Below, piece after piece: positions 1 to 7,844 of a stretch of DNA of 64,000 nucleotides; position 1 is the stretch's first letter, and every line of letters starts with the position of its first letter. The stretch spans positions 124,001-188,000 of the forward strand of contig NZ_JABCRE010000003.1 in assembly GCF_012972675.1 (NCBI RefSeq). The letters are read 5' to 3'. The notes beneath the pieces are model-generated. The model ran no database searches. It was not told the DNA's origin and saw only the letters and a list, made by a program, of their open reading frames with translations. This DNA comes from Pontixanthobacter rizhaonensis. Lineage in GTDB: Bacteria; Pseudomonadota; Alphaproteobacteria; Sphingomonadales; Sphingomonadaceae. The translations under genes were made by a program, and so were the position numbers.

Positions 1-259
1 TTCGTTCTGCAATCGGGTCCAGCCCCGCTTTGACTTGAGCGCGAACATCGCGGCAAGCCTCCCGCGCTTTGGCGAGTGTAACCAAAGAAACTGAACCTAA
101 ACCGATATCCCGCTGCTTTCCGTTGCGAGTGATCCGCGCAACCCAGCTTTTTGCGCCAGTTTTGGAAACATTTAGAAACAGGCATTCGCCATCAGCATAT
201 CTACCAGCCGATTTTGCGGCTCTTACGCTTGCCGGTGTTAATCTGTTAGGCCTGCCCAT
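1..259 (-). CDS. Tyrosine-type integrase, N-terminal part (cut by window edge)
   Basis: Reading the minus strand from an ATG at 259 gives 86 codons that run off the left edge. The peptide begins MGRPNRLTPASVRAAK and continues through GRYADGECLFLNV, TGAKSWVARI, DIGLGSVSLVTLAKAR and AGLDPIAE. This is the usual layout of the Arm DNA-binding (DUF4102) domain that opens P4/CP4-type integrases. The catalytic domain lies outside the window, so activity cannot be judged. The gene starts about 130 bases from the 3' end of a tRNA-Ser gene, the usual position for an integrase of a tRNA-targeted island. The start is supported by a GGGA-type site just upstream. The family call is strong; whether the element is intact is unknown. 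Confidence 0.88.
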   Translation of the reverse strand, partial: MGRPNRLTPASVRAAKSAGRYADGECLFLNVSKTGAKSWVARITRNGKQRDIGLGSVSLVTLAKAREACRDVRAQVKAGLDPIAER

Positions 260-391
260 TCCCAAGTTCTTTCCCAATTTTATACTGCATTGCCCAGATA
301 GGACCGGCAGCAATCAGAAGCAATGAGAAATACGAAATCCTAGGTTTTCTGGGCTTTTTGACGCAATCAGAAAATGTGAGGAACAGGCTGT

Positions 392-481
392 TGGCGGAGA
401 GACAGGGATTCGAACCCTGGGTACGGTTGCCCGCACAGTAGTTTTCGAGACTACCCCGTTCGACCACTCCGGCATCTCTCC
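392..481 (-). tRNA. tRNA-Ser (anticodon CGA)
   Basis: The minus strand folds as a class II tRNA of 90 nt. The acceptor stem GGAGAGA (475-481) pairs with TCTCTCC, followed by discriminator G and an encoded CCA at 392-394. The anticodon loop CTCGAAA gives CGA, decoding UCG serine codons, and the long variable arm expected for serine is present. The 3' end points at the integrase at 1-259, so this end of the tRNA is the likely attachment site of the island to the left. Confidence 0.95.
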
Positions 482-692
482 GCAAAACGCACAGCATGAT
501 ACAATCATGCGAAGTCTGGTCTTGGCTTACGGCCTTGATGCGGCGCGGTTAGCGGAAGGTTTTTCTATTGCCAACCCCTGTTATTAGGCCGCTGTTATTG
601 GGCAGCGCGCCCCGCCTGGTTCCCAATCACAAATCCACAGGCACCAGCCTGCACCTTGTTTCGCAACTGCAACATCCTATATTCCCCACCCT

Positions 693-1073
693 ATGGAGCG
701 TACACAGTTCTTCTCTCAACAGGCCGGCCGCACGATCGATGTGCCGCGTCATGCCAAGGCACGCTTTGGCATTGGTGATGTTGTGCGCCACCGGTTGTTC
801 GACTTTCGCGGCGTGATTTTTGATATCGACCCGGTCTTTGCCAACAGCGAAGAATGGTACCAGTCAATCCCGGAGCATATCAGGCCCGAACGGGAACAGC
901 CATATTACCACTTGCTGGCCGAGAATGACGAGTCTTCCTATGTTGCCTATGTCAGCCAGCAGAACTTGCTGGGTGATGCTGACGGCGGACCAGTGGAGCA
1001 CCCCCAAGTCTCTGATCTATTTGAGGAATTTTCCGAAGGTCGGTATATGATGCGGCGTTCGCTTACTCACTAG
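693..1073 (+). CDS. hspQ: HspQ / YccV-type hemimethylated DNA-binding protein
   Basis: The 126-residue product matches the HspQ family over most of its length. Residues about 22-45 read ARFGIGDVVRHRLFDFRGV, followed by the family's IDPVF segment and the PYYHLLAEND segment around residues 65-76. In Escherichia coli the protein binds hemimethylated DNA and acts in heat-shock proteolysis as a Lon specificity factor; that role is known for the family and inferred here. The N-terminal 20 residues are less conserved. No strong ribosome site precedes the ATG. It stands alone between the tRNA and an unrelated membrane protein gene. Confidence 0.85.
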   Translation: MERTQFFSQQAGRTIDVPRHAKARFGIGDVVRHRLFDFRGVIFDIDPVFANSEEWYQSIPEHIRPEREQPYYHLLAENDESSYVAYVSQQNLLGDADGGPVEHPQVSDLFEEFSEGRYMMRRSLTH

Positions 1074-1132
1074 TTTACTGGTCTGACGCGGGCTTCAACA
1101 ATTTTGAAAGCACCGGCATTTATGGCGAGGCG

Positions 1133-1726
1133 ATGGAACCACCATTCGCCAATGCCCCCCTTGATAGAGCGCTGAACCGCGAATTGACGCGCGGCGAACG
1201 CATATTGTGGCAAGGCCGCCCCATTCCCCGCATCCAGTGGAGTATGTTTGGCATTTGGGTGTTTGCGATCCCGTGGACCGCGTTTGCCCTGTTTTGGACA
1301 GCCATGGCATATGCCGGCACGCAATCCGCCACGAATGAGGAATGGAGCTGGCTATCGCTGGCCTTCCCCCTATTCGGTGTGCCGTTTATCGTCGTCGGGT
1401 TGGGCATGATGGCCGCACCACTATATCCGCTATATGCAGCTCGTAAGGTGATATTCGCGGTCACTGATCAAAGGTTGATCAAACTGACACTGCGCAAAAG
1501 CCTCACGTCCATAACGATCCCTGCTGAAAGAGTAGGGCTGATCACGCGAAAAGAGCGTTCTGACGGATCAGGAACGCTGCGGATTGCGACCCATATCGGT
1601 GTCGATAGCGACGGGGATAGGACCACGCACACATTCGATATAGGCGAAGTTGCCGCAGTGATGGACGCAGATGATGCGATCAGCGCAATGATTGCCCGGT
1701 CAAAACGCCGTACAGCTACTGCTTAA
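1133..1726 (+). CDS. Membrane protein with bacterial PH-like domain
   Basis: The 197-residue protein has a short soluble start (RELTRGERILWQGRP), two hydrophobic helices at roughly residues 38-60 and 75-105, and a soluble C-terminal half. That half includes FAVTDQRLIKLT, the phrase typical of bacterial PH-like (bPH) membrane proteins. No function can be assigned. The gene follows hspQ by 59 bases on the same strand and overlaps by four bases the 3' end of the convergent ABC permease. The start has a modest GCGAGG site upstream. Confidence 0.6.
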   Translation: MEPPFANAPLDRALNRELTRGERILWQGRPIPRIQWSMFGIWVFAIPWTAFALFWTAMAYAGTQSATNEEWSWLSLAFPLFGVPFIVVGLGMMAAPLYPLYAARKVIFAVTDQRLIKLTLRKSLTSITIPAERVGLITRKERSDGSGTLRIATHIGVDSDGDRTTHTFDIGEVAAVMDADDAISAMIARSKRRTATA

Positions 1727-2592
1727 TCTTTCAGCTTCCAGCCTGATTTCAGCAGCGCATAGGTCATTATCGCCAGCACGACGTTAAACACACCCAGACC
1801 AATGGCGCTTTGAATGACGGCCCAATTGGTATCGCCGATGTCGCTTTGGCCCAGGAATCCAAAACGGAACCCCGAAATGACATAGAAAAACGGGTTGAGC
1901 CGGCTGATCATTTGGAAGGCGGGCGCCAGATTATCGATCACGTAAAACGTGCCTGACAGCAGTGAAAGCGGCGCAACGATAAAATTGCTGATCGCTGCGT
2001 TGTGATCAAATTTCTCTGCCCAAATCGAAGTCATCAACCCCAGCAAGGCCAGCATCACCGCGCCCATCAGGCCGAACCACACAATCGCCCATGGATGCGC
2101 CGCAGCCAGCGACACGCCTGGCCATAATGCCATCGCGAGCGCAACCGCGCCGCCGACGAAGATGGCGCGTGTGACCGCCGCAGCGACAATACCGCCCATC
2201 AGTTCACCTTCCGACAAAGGCGGCATCAGCAGATCGATAATCGTACCTTGGATTTTGCCTGCCAGCAGGGAGAAGCTGGAATTGGCGAAGGCATTCTGCA
2301 TCATGCCCATTACAATCAGGCCCGGTGCAACAAATGTGGCGAACGGAACGCCCAGAACTTCGCGGCCCGAACGCCCCAAAGCAACCGTAAAGATCACCAG
2401 AAACAGCAAGGTTGTGACAGCAGGTGCCCAAATGGTCTGCGTCTGCACCTTTAAAAAGCGGCGAACCTCCTTTATATAGAGGCTCCATAACCCAATGTGG
2501 TTGATGCCAGTGATAATTGGCACCCCCCGCGCGGGAAATTCGCTCGCTGGAGACTTGCTGGTGTTCTGCTGTGTTCGGGCTTGATCGGCCAT
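1723..2592 (-). CDS. ABC-2 type transporter permease
   Basis: From the ATG at 2592 the product is 289 residues. After a polar N-terminus it carries six hydrophobic segments and the ABC-2 family phrases LYIKEVRRFLKVQTQTIWAP and RLNPFFYVISGFRFGF. Such permeases pair with an ATPase to export drugs, polysaccharides or lipids. No ATPase gene is adjacent, so the partner must be encoded elsewhere and the substrate is unknown. An upstream in-frame start at 2736 would run into the divergent gcrA gene and is less likely. The 85-base gap to gcrA would hold both divergent promoters. Confidence 0.85.
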   Translation of the reverse strand: MADQARTQQNTSKSPASEFPARGVPIITGINHIGLWSLYIKEVRRFLKVQTQTIWAPAVTTLLFLVIFTVALGRSGREVLGVPFATFVAPGLIVMGMMQNAFANSSFSLLAGKIQGTIIDLLMPPLSEGELMGGIVAAAVTRAIFVGGAVALAMALWPGVSLAAAHPWAIVWFGLMGAVMLALLGLMTSIWAEKFDHNAAISNFIVAPLSLLSGTFYVIDNLAPAFQMISRLNPFFYVISGFRFGFLGQSDIGDTNWAVIQSAIGLGVFNVVLAIMTYALLKSGWKLKD

Positions 2593-2677
2593 AGCCGCGC
2601 GCCTAGGACTTAAGGCAGAAACTGGCAAGTATCTCTTAAATGAGTCGCCTGATAAATTTTTTAATTGGATAGTGTGA

Positions 2678-3373
2678 ATGAGCTGGACTGACGAACGCAT
2701 CGGTGTTTTGAAAAAGATGTGGGAAGGCGGTTCCACCGCTAGCCAGATTGCTGAAGAACTGGGCGGGGTAAGCCGGAACGCGGTAATTGGTAAGGCTCAT
2801 CGGCTTGGCCTAAAATCGCGCCCTTCCCCTGTGAAGGCAAGCGACAAGAAGAAAGCTCCTGCAGCCAAGAAGGCGGCCCCGAAACCGCCACCGGTTAAGA
2901 AATCACAGGCAAAAATGCCTCCGCGCACGGCAGCGACAACGCCCGCTCGCCCGGCAAGCAATGCGGTTGAACAAGCTGCGCGTGCCGCCGGTGCAAACAT
3001 TCCGTCACAACCAATCCCCAACAAGGCGCCTTCTTTGCCGAAGATCGTATCTGTCGGCCCAGGCGGGTTCTTGCGCCAAGGCCCGGGTGATCAACAACCG
3101 CCTATCCCGCCAGCCCCGCCACGGCGCTTGGTACCGGCGAAACCAAGTCCGGAGATCGCAGATAAGACGAGCCTGCTCGATTTGTCTGACAAAGTGTGCC
3201 GCTGGCCTATGGGGCACCCTGGCGAACCGGATTTCCACTTTTGTGGTGGGACAGTGAACCCCGGCTTTCCCTATTGTGTGGAACATTGCGGTCGCGCATT
3301 CCAAGCGCAATTGCCGCGCGGCCAGCGCCGTCCCCCGCCGCCACTGCCTTTCGGCGGACCGCGAGTGCGATAA
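2678..3373 (+). CDS. gcrA: GcrA cell cycle regulator
   Basis: The 231-residue protein begins MSWTDERIGVLKKMWEGG and continues SASQIAEELGGVSRNAVIGK-type helix-turn-helix residues (about 1-45), the conserved DNA-binding end of GcrA. A Lys/Ala/Pro-rich linker (about 48-170) follows. The C-terminal domain (about 175-205) contains CRWPMGHP and the paired cysteines FCGG and YCVEHC. In Caulobacter, GcrA binds sigma-70 and activates promoters methylated by CcrM; the same role is inferred. The linker is long and proline-rich, as is common in sphingomonads. A terminator follows directly. Confidence 0.95.
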   Translation: MSWTDERIGVLKKMWEGGSTASQIAEELGGVSRNAVIGKAHRLGLKSRPSPVKASDKKKAPAAKKAAPKPPPVKKSQAKMPPRTAATTPARPASNAVEQAARAAGANIPSQPIPNKAPSLPKIVSVGPGGFLRQGPGDQQPPIPPAPPRRLVPAKPSPEIADKTSLLDLSDKVCRWPMGHPGEPDFHFCGGTVNPGFPYCVEHCGRAFQAQLPRGQRRPPPPLPFGGPRVR

Positions 3374-3394
3374 CCCCTTGCTGCATGAAAATTT

Positions 3395-3430
3395 AAACGG
3401 TCCGTCAGCAATGGCGGGCCGTTTTTCTTT
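3395..3430 (+). terminator. Rho-independent terminator after gcrA
   Basis: The inverted repeat AAACGGTCCG and CGGGCCGTTT brackets a ten-base loop and runs straight into a T-rich stretch (TTTTTCTTT). It lies 22 bases after the gcrA stop and separates gcrA from modA. Confidence 0.85.
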
Positions 3431-3488
3431 GATTGGCTGTCACAAAGGGTTGAAAGCGTGTGATGGTTGGCGCATCCGTTGTTACCCC

Positions 3489-4241
3489 ATGAATATGCGT
3501 TTTTTCTTCTCCCACTTCGCCGCGCTCTTCGTGTTGGTCATTGCGCTCACTGGATGCGTACCAACAGAGCCGAGGGGGCCGTTAGTGTTGGCAGCGTCGA
3601 GCTTGCAGCAACCGCTGGAAGAGCTGGCGGAACAATGGACGGCTGCCGGGAATGATCCGCCCCAGTTCTCCTTTGCATCCTCCGCTGCATTGGCACGCCA
3701 GATTGAAAACGGGTCCGCTGGCGACATATTCATTTCCGCCGATAGGCAGTGGACTGATTATCTCACCAAAGCGGGCAACATCGCCCCGAGTGAAGTCGTT
3801 GCAATAGCGGGAAACACTCTGGTTGTCGCAGCACCGGCGGGGCCCACCCCCCCTTCCCTGCAAACATTGGCCCAAGCAAACCGGATTGTTACCGGCGACA
3901 CCCAAGCTGTTCCGCTGGGGCGGTACGCCAAAGAAGCGCTGACCGCCGCCAATCTGTGGGATTCGACCGAACCAAAAATCATCAACGCGGCCAGCGCACG
4001 CGGCGCTCTGGTAAAGCTGGCGCGCGGCGAAGTTGATGCCGGCATTCTCTATACCAGTGACGCACAGGGCGTTGAAACAATCGCAGCCACACCGATCCCC
4101 CGCGAAAGCCACAGCCCGATCGTGTATATGGCGGTCAAACTACCGGCCAGCGCGCACCCTGATACCGACGGTTTCCTGGGCTTTATTGCCTCGCCCGAAG
4201 CTGTGAAGGTCTTTGATCGATACGGTTTTATTCGCCCATGA
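3489..4241 (+). CDS. modA: Molybdate ABC transporter substrate-binding protein ModA
   Basis: From the ATG at 3489 the product is 250 residues. A hydrophobic leader ends in ALTGC, a lipobox, so the protein is probably a lipoprotein anchored at the inner membrane. The mature part starts LVLAASSLQQPLEELA and has the ModA phrases FASSAALARQIENGSAGDIF and GEVDAGILYTSDA, which form the oxyanion-binding cleft. It feeds molybdate to ModBC. The gene overlaps modB by four bases (ATGA). Longer in-frame starts upstream lie within the gcrA tail and lack a signal peptide at the N-terminus. Confidence 0.93.
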   Translation: MNMRFFFSHFAALFVLVIALTGCVPTEPRGPLVLAASSLQQPLEELAEQWTAAGNDPPQFSFASSAALARQIENGSAGDIFISADRQWTDYLTKAGNIAPSEVVAIAGNTLVVAAPAGPTPPSLQTLAQANRIVTGDTQAVPLGRYAKEALTAANLWDSTEPKIINAASARGALVKLARGEVDAGILYTSDAQGVETIAATPIPRESHSPIVYMAVKLPASAHPDTDGFLGFIASPEAVKVFDRYGFIRP

Positions 4242-4939
4242 CGGCCCCGCTCAGCTCGGCAGAATGGGAAATAATCGCTCTATCCTTGCAAGTCAGCATC
4301 TTCGCCATTGGGCTGGCACTGCCAGTCGCTTACGGCATCGCTTGGCTATTGGCGCGGCGTAGGTTCCCGGGCCGGTTCATTCTGGACGGGGTGGTTCATC
4401 TCCCGCTGATATTGCCGCCGGTTGTGACCGGCTATGTGTTGCTGCTGCTGTTTGGGCGGAATGGGCCGATTGGCGGTGTTCTGGATGACGTCTTTGGTAT
4501 TTCACTGACATTCTCCTGGCTCGGCGCGGCCTTGGCGGGGGCTGTAATGGCGCTCCCCCTGATGGTGCGCGCCATCCGCCTGTCGATTGAGGCAGTTGAC
4601 CAAAAGTTGATCAATGCCGCCAAAACGCTCGGAGCCTCCCGCTGGCGCGCATTCGCTACGATCACTCTACCGCTTAGCCTTCCGGGCATTCTGGCAGGAA
4701 CAGTGCTCGGCTTTGCACGCAGCATTGGGGAGTTTGGCGCAACCATCACCTTTGTGTCGAACATCGCAGGCGAAACCCGTACGTTACCGCTCGCGATCTA
4801 CAACGCGTTGCAGATCCCGGGAACGGACATCCAAGTCGCCCGGCTGGCGATATTGTCCGTTCTGTTATCGCTTGGCGCGCTTCTACTCAGTGAGTGGCTT
4901 GTCCGCCGGTCTGATCGGGATAGCGCCCATGTCGTTTGA
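4238..4939 (+). CDS. modB: Molybdate ABC transporter permease ModB
   Basis: The 233-residue inner-membrane protein has about five to six membrane helices. The permease EAA loop that contacts ModC reads INAAKTLGASRWRAFATITLPLS. The family phrases PLILPPVVTGYVLL and GFARSIGEFGATITFVSNI are present. It overlaps modA by four bases and modC by 11 bases, so the three genes are almost certainly translated together. Length and motifs are normal for ModB. Confidence 0.95.
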   Translation: MTAPLSSAEWEIIALSLQVSIFAIGLALPVAYGIAWLLARRRFPGRFILDGVVHLPLILPPVVTGYVLLLLFGRNGPIGGVLDDVFGISLTFSWLGAALAGAVMALPLMVRAIRLSIEAVDQKLINAAKTLGASRWRAFATITLPLSLPGILAGTVLGFARSIGEFGATITFVSNIAGETRTLPLAIYNALQIPGTDIQVARLAILSVLLSLGALLLSEWLVRRSDRDSAHVV

Positions 4940-5549
4940 TATTCAGATCACCAAACGGCTGGGTGATTGCACGGTAGAGTGCGTGATGCAAAGCGATGCA
5001 CAATTGGTCGCTTTGGTCGGCCCGTCAGGGCAAGGCAAAAGCTCTGTTTTGAACTGTATTGCCGGGCTGATTCGGCCTGATAGCGGGCACATCATTGTTG
5101 GCGGACACACACTGTTTGATGCCAAACGCCAGATCGACATCCCGACAAAGCTGCGCGGCTGCGGGTATGTTTTCCAAGAAAACCGGCTGTTCCCGCATCT
5201 GACGGTGGAACAGAATCTACGCTATGGAGACAATCGAAATTCTGAACCGGCTCAGCACACCCTTGCCGAAATCACTGATCTGTTAAACATCTGCGCGCTT
5301 CTGGATCGCAAGCCAGCCACTCTGTCGGGCGGTGAACAGCGCAGAGTGGCTATCGGGCGCGCCTTAATGTCCAATCCCAGCATAGTTTTGCTGGATGAAC
5401 CGCTGACCTCATTGGATCGCGATCGGGGCGAAACTATCTTGACGATTGTTGATCAATTGCGCCGCGAAACCGATACCCCGATTATGTATGTCACCCATCA
5501 AATGGCGGAAATAGAACGCTTGGCCTGCCCCACTTTTACGCTTAGCTAA
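4929..5549 (+). CDS. modC: Molybdate ABC transporter ATPase ModC, short form
   Basis: The 206-residue ATPase has Walker A GPSGQGKSS, Q-loop YVFQENRLFPHLTV, signature LSGGEQRR, Walker B IVLLDEP and H-loop VTHQ. It powers ModAB. Typical ModC is about 350 residues and ends in a molybdate-binding MOP/TOBE domain; here the protein stops soon after the H-loop. The oxyanion-sensing domain is therefore missing. The start at 4929 overlaps modB by 11 bases; upstream in-frame codons lie inside modB. There is no sign of a frameshift, since the sequence after the stop does not continue as a MOP domain before the next gene. Confidence 0.9.
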   Translation: MSFDIQITKRLGDCTVECVMQSDAQLVALVGPSGQGKSSVLNCIAGLIRPDSGHIIVGGHTLFDAKRQIDIPTKLRGCGYVFQENRLFPHLTVEQNLRYGDNRNSEPAQHTLAEITDLLNICALLDRKPATLSGGEQRRVAIGRALMSNPSIVLLDEPLTSLDRDRGETILTIVDQLRRETDTPIMYVTHQMAEIERLACPTFTLS

Positions 5550-5607
5550 ATCACGCAAGCGGGCAGCAGCATACGACCCGCGATCAATCGATCTGTTGGA
5601 GAAACCC

Positions 5608-6132
5608 ATGCCGCTTACGCTACACGCAGCCACAGTCCCGACTTGGCTTCAAATCACCCAAGGCACTCGCGGCCTGATCGATGTGGCGGAAGCCTGGTGT
5701 TCGGACAATAACCAGCCTGCCAGCACGCTTTTGGATGCAAAATTGGCTGACGATATGTGGCCATTTGCGCGCCAAGTGAAATGCGTCTGGATGCAAAGCG
5801 CCCATGCACTCAATGCCGTTCAGTCCGGCCAGTTTGAACCGGAATTGTCTGACCCGCCGACCGATTTTGACGGGCTTCGCCAAATCCTTGATACTGCCCG
5901 CGATACTATGCTGGCTGTCGATCCCTTGGCATTGGACGCATCGGCGGACAAACAGGTGGATTTCGTATTTGGCGGCAAAGTACGGATGAGCTTCACCGCG
6001 CAAAACTTCTTGCTCGGTTTTAGCAATCCCAACTTCTTTTTCCACGCGACAACGGCTTTTGACCTGCTGCGAATGAAAGGCCTCAATGTCGGTAAGCGGG
6101 ACTATCTCGGCTCCCTACCTATTCTAGGCTGA
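5608..6132 (+). CDS. DUF1993 family protein
   Basis: The 174-residue soluble protein starts MPLTLHAATVPTWLQITQG. It has the DUF1993 features LADDMWPFARQVKCVWMQSA near residues 45-65 and NPNFFFHATTAFDLLRMKG near the end. The fold is expected to be a DinB-like four-helix bundle; no enzymatic role is established. The ATG at 5608 is preceded by GGAGA at the right distance, so it is preferred over a TTG twelve bases upstream. It lies 58 bases after modC and could be cotranscribed with it. Confidence 0.8.
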   Translation: MPLTLHAATVPTWLQITQGTRGLIDVAEAWCSDNNQPASTLLDAKLADDMWPFARQVKCVWMQSAHALNAVQSGQFEPELSDPPTDFDGLRQILDTARDTMLAVDPLALDASADKQVDFVFGGKVRMSFTAQNFLLGFSNPNFFFHATTAFDLLRMKGLNVGKRDYLGSLPILG

Positions 6133-6219
6133 CAGACACGATTTTACGTGGGCAGCTCTTGCCCGACAGGTGGAACTTCGGTCATGAGCACCCTCAATGT
6201 AAAATTGAAGGTGTCTATA

Positions 6220-7152
6220 ATGTCTAATACCATTTTTAAAACCAGCTGCGCCGCGTTGGCCGCACTGTATACGCTGTCTGCCTCACCTGCGCTCGCCAAG
6301 CTGCCAGAACCGGTGAAGGCAATGATAGATGCCGCTATCGAGACAGGTGACGTTGATAAGGTCACCACCGTTCTCGATTTGGCCAAGGCCACCAATCCTG
6401 ATGATGCCGCCGAAGTGGATGCGATCAGTGCCGATTTCGCGGCCGCGCAGCAGCAATTGGCTGCACAAGAAGCTGCCGCAGAAGAAGAGAAAATCCGGTC
6501 TGCAGGGCTGTTTCAGAACTGGTCTGGCCAAGGGCAAATCGGTGCCTTCCGCTCTACCGGGAACAGCAGCAATACCGGCCTTACCGCTGGCATAGAACTG
6601 CAACGGACCGGGATTAACTGGCGGCATAAACTCAACGCTTTGGCCGATTATCAGGAAACCGCCGGCGTCACCACGCGCGAGCAATTTCTGGTTGCATACG
6701 AGCCAAATTATCAGTTGAATGACCGGGTATTCCTATATGCTTTGGGCCAATATGAGCGTGACCGCTTCCAAGGGTTCTCTTCGCGCATTTCCGCATCCGG
6801 CGGCCTCGGCTACCGGGTTATCGATACAGACAGCACCCAATTGTCCGTCAAAGCAGGTCCCGCCTATCGTAAAACGAGCTTCATAAATGGCGGCAGCACC
6901 AGCGATATTGCCGGCCTGGCAGCGCTCGATTTTGACTGGCAAGTATCGGATACTGTCAAGCTGACACAGGATGCCAGCGCGTTCATTCAGTCCGGCAACA
7001 GCACATATATTTCAACCACCGGGCTCGAAGCGGGCCTTGGCGGCGGCCTATCCGCCCGTGTCGCCTATGCTATCGAGCATGACACTGCCCCTCCTGCAGG
7101 GGCTGTTAAAACAGACACGCTCACGCGCTTCACTCTGATCTACGGCTTCTAA
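6220..7152 (+). CDS. DUF481 (YdiY-like) outer-membrane beta-barrel protein
   Basis: From the ATG at 6220, preceded by GAAGGTG, the product is 310 residues. A signal peptide ends at SPALA around residue 26. An alanine-rich helical spacer with many Q and E residues (about 60-95) follows. The rest is alternating beta strands typical of DUF481, including GIELQRTGINWRHKLNALADYQ and a C-terminal aromatic residue (IYGF) as in barrel proteins. Its function is unknown; such proteins are often called salt-induced outer-membrane proteins. In-frame starts at 6148 and 6184 would put extra polar residues before the signal peptide. Confidence 0.78.
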   Translation: MSNTIFKTSCAALAALYTLSASPALAKLPEPVKAMIDAAIETGDVDKVTTVLDLAKATNPDDAAEVDAISADFAAAQQQLAAQEAAAEEEKIRSAGLFQNWSGQGQIGAFRSTGNSSNTGLTAGIELQRTGINWRHKLNALADYQETAGVTTREQFLVAYEPNYQLNDRVFLYALGQYERDRFQGFSSRISASGGLGYRVIDTDSTQLSVKAGPAYRKTSFINGGSTSDIAGLAALDFDWQVSDTVKLTQDASAFIQSGNSTYISTTGLEAGLGGGLSARVAYAIEHDTAPPAGAVKTDTLTRFTLIYGF

Positions 7153-7157
7153 TCCGG

Positions 7158-7835
7158 TCAAGCACGCGCGAACCAGATGGTGTGGCGCGGCCCCTTATTG
7201 TTAGGCCGCGCCCGCACCTCCCGAACTTCGACGGCAAAGCCCGCTTTCTCCAGACGGCGGGTAAAGCGGGGGTCTTGTGCAGCCGACCAGATGGCCAGTA
7301 CGCCGTTTAGGGCCAATGCTTCGCGCGCCTGACGCAAACTGCGCGGGGAATAGAGCTTGTCATTCTCTGGCCGGACCAAACCGTCAGGCCCATTGTCCAC
7401 ATCCAGCAGAATGGCATCGAATTGCGGACGCATACCGTCGGCTGCCTCAGCAATAGGGTCCGCCACGTCGGTCATATCCAGCGTAAGGCGCGGGTCACTC
7501 AGACAATCGCCTGTGTGATGCGCCATCGGGCCTTTCGCCCATTCAATGATTTCAGGCACCAGCTCTGCCACCACAACTTTGGCATCACCGGGCAAACGGG
7601 CAAGCGCCGCTCGCAACGTAAAACCCATGCCATATCCGCCAATCAGCATATGCGGGCGTTCCGCTGTCAGCCGATCAATCGTCAGCTCAGCCAATTGCTC
7701 CTCGGAAAACTGCATCCGGGTGCTCATCAGCTCGTTTCGCTCCAGCGTGATCATATGATCGCGGCCATGCGAAATAAGTTGAAGCTCTGCCCCGCCGGGG
7801 ACCTGAGCGGTGTCGATTAATTTGCGTTCTAACAT
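7158..7835 (-). CDS. Spermidine synthase-like SAM-dependent protein
   Basis: The 225-residue product carries a class I methyltransferase-type nucleotide site: MLIGGYGMGFTLRAAL (motif I, about residues 63-78), VVVAELVPEIIEWA and DAILLDVDNGPDGL. This is the layout of spermidine-synthase-like proteins without the N-terminal beta domain. Whether it makes a polyamine or methylates another substrate cannot be told. It ends five bases from the convergent DUF481 gene and lies nine bases after the hydrolase gene at 7845-8894, with which it is probably cotranscribed. Confidence 0.75.
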   Translation of the reverse strand: MLERKLIDTAQVPGGAELQLISHGRDHMITLERNELMSTRMQFSEEQLAELTIDRLTAERPHMLIGGYGMGFTLRAALARLPGDAKVVVAELVPEIIEWAKGPMAHHTGDCLSDPRLTLDMTDVADPIAEAADGMRPQFDAILLDVDNGPDGLVRPENDKLYSPRSLRQAREALALNGVLAIWSAAQDPRFTRRLEKAGFAVEVREVRARPNNKGPRHTIWFARA

Positions 7836-7844
7836 GCGCCGCGC

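Noticed and set aside
568-816. An 82-codon frame before and across the start of hspQ.
   Set aside because: It overlaps the HspQ coding region in another frame and has no family match.
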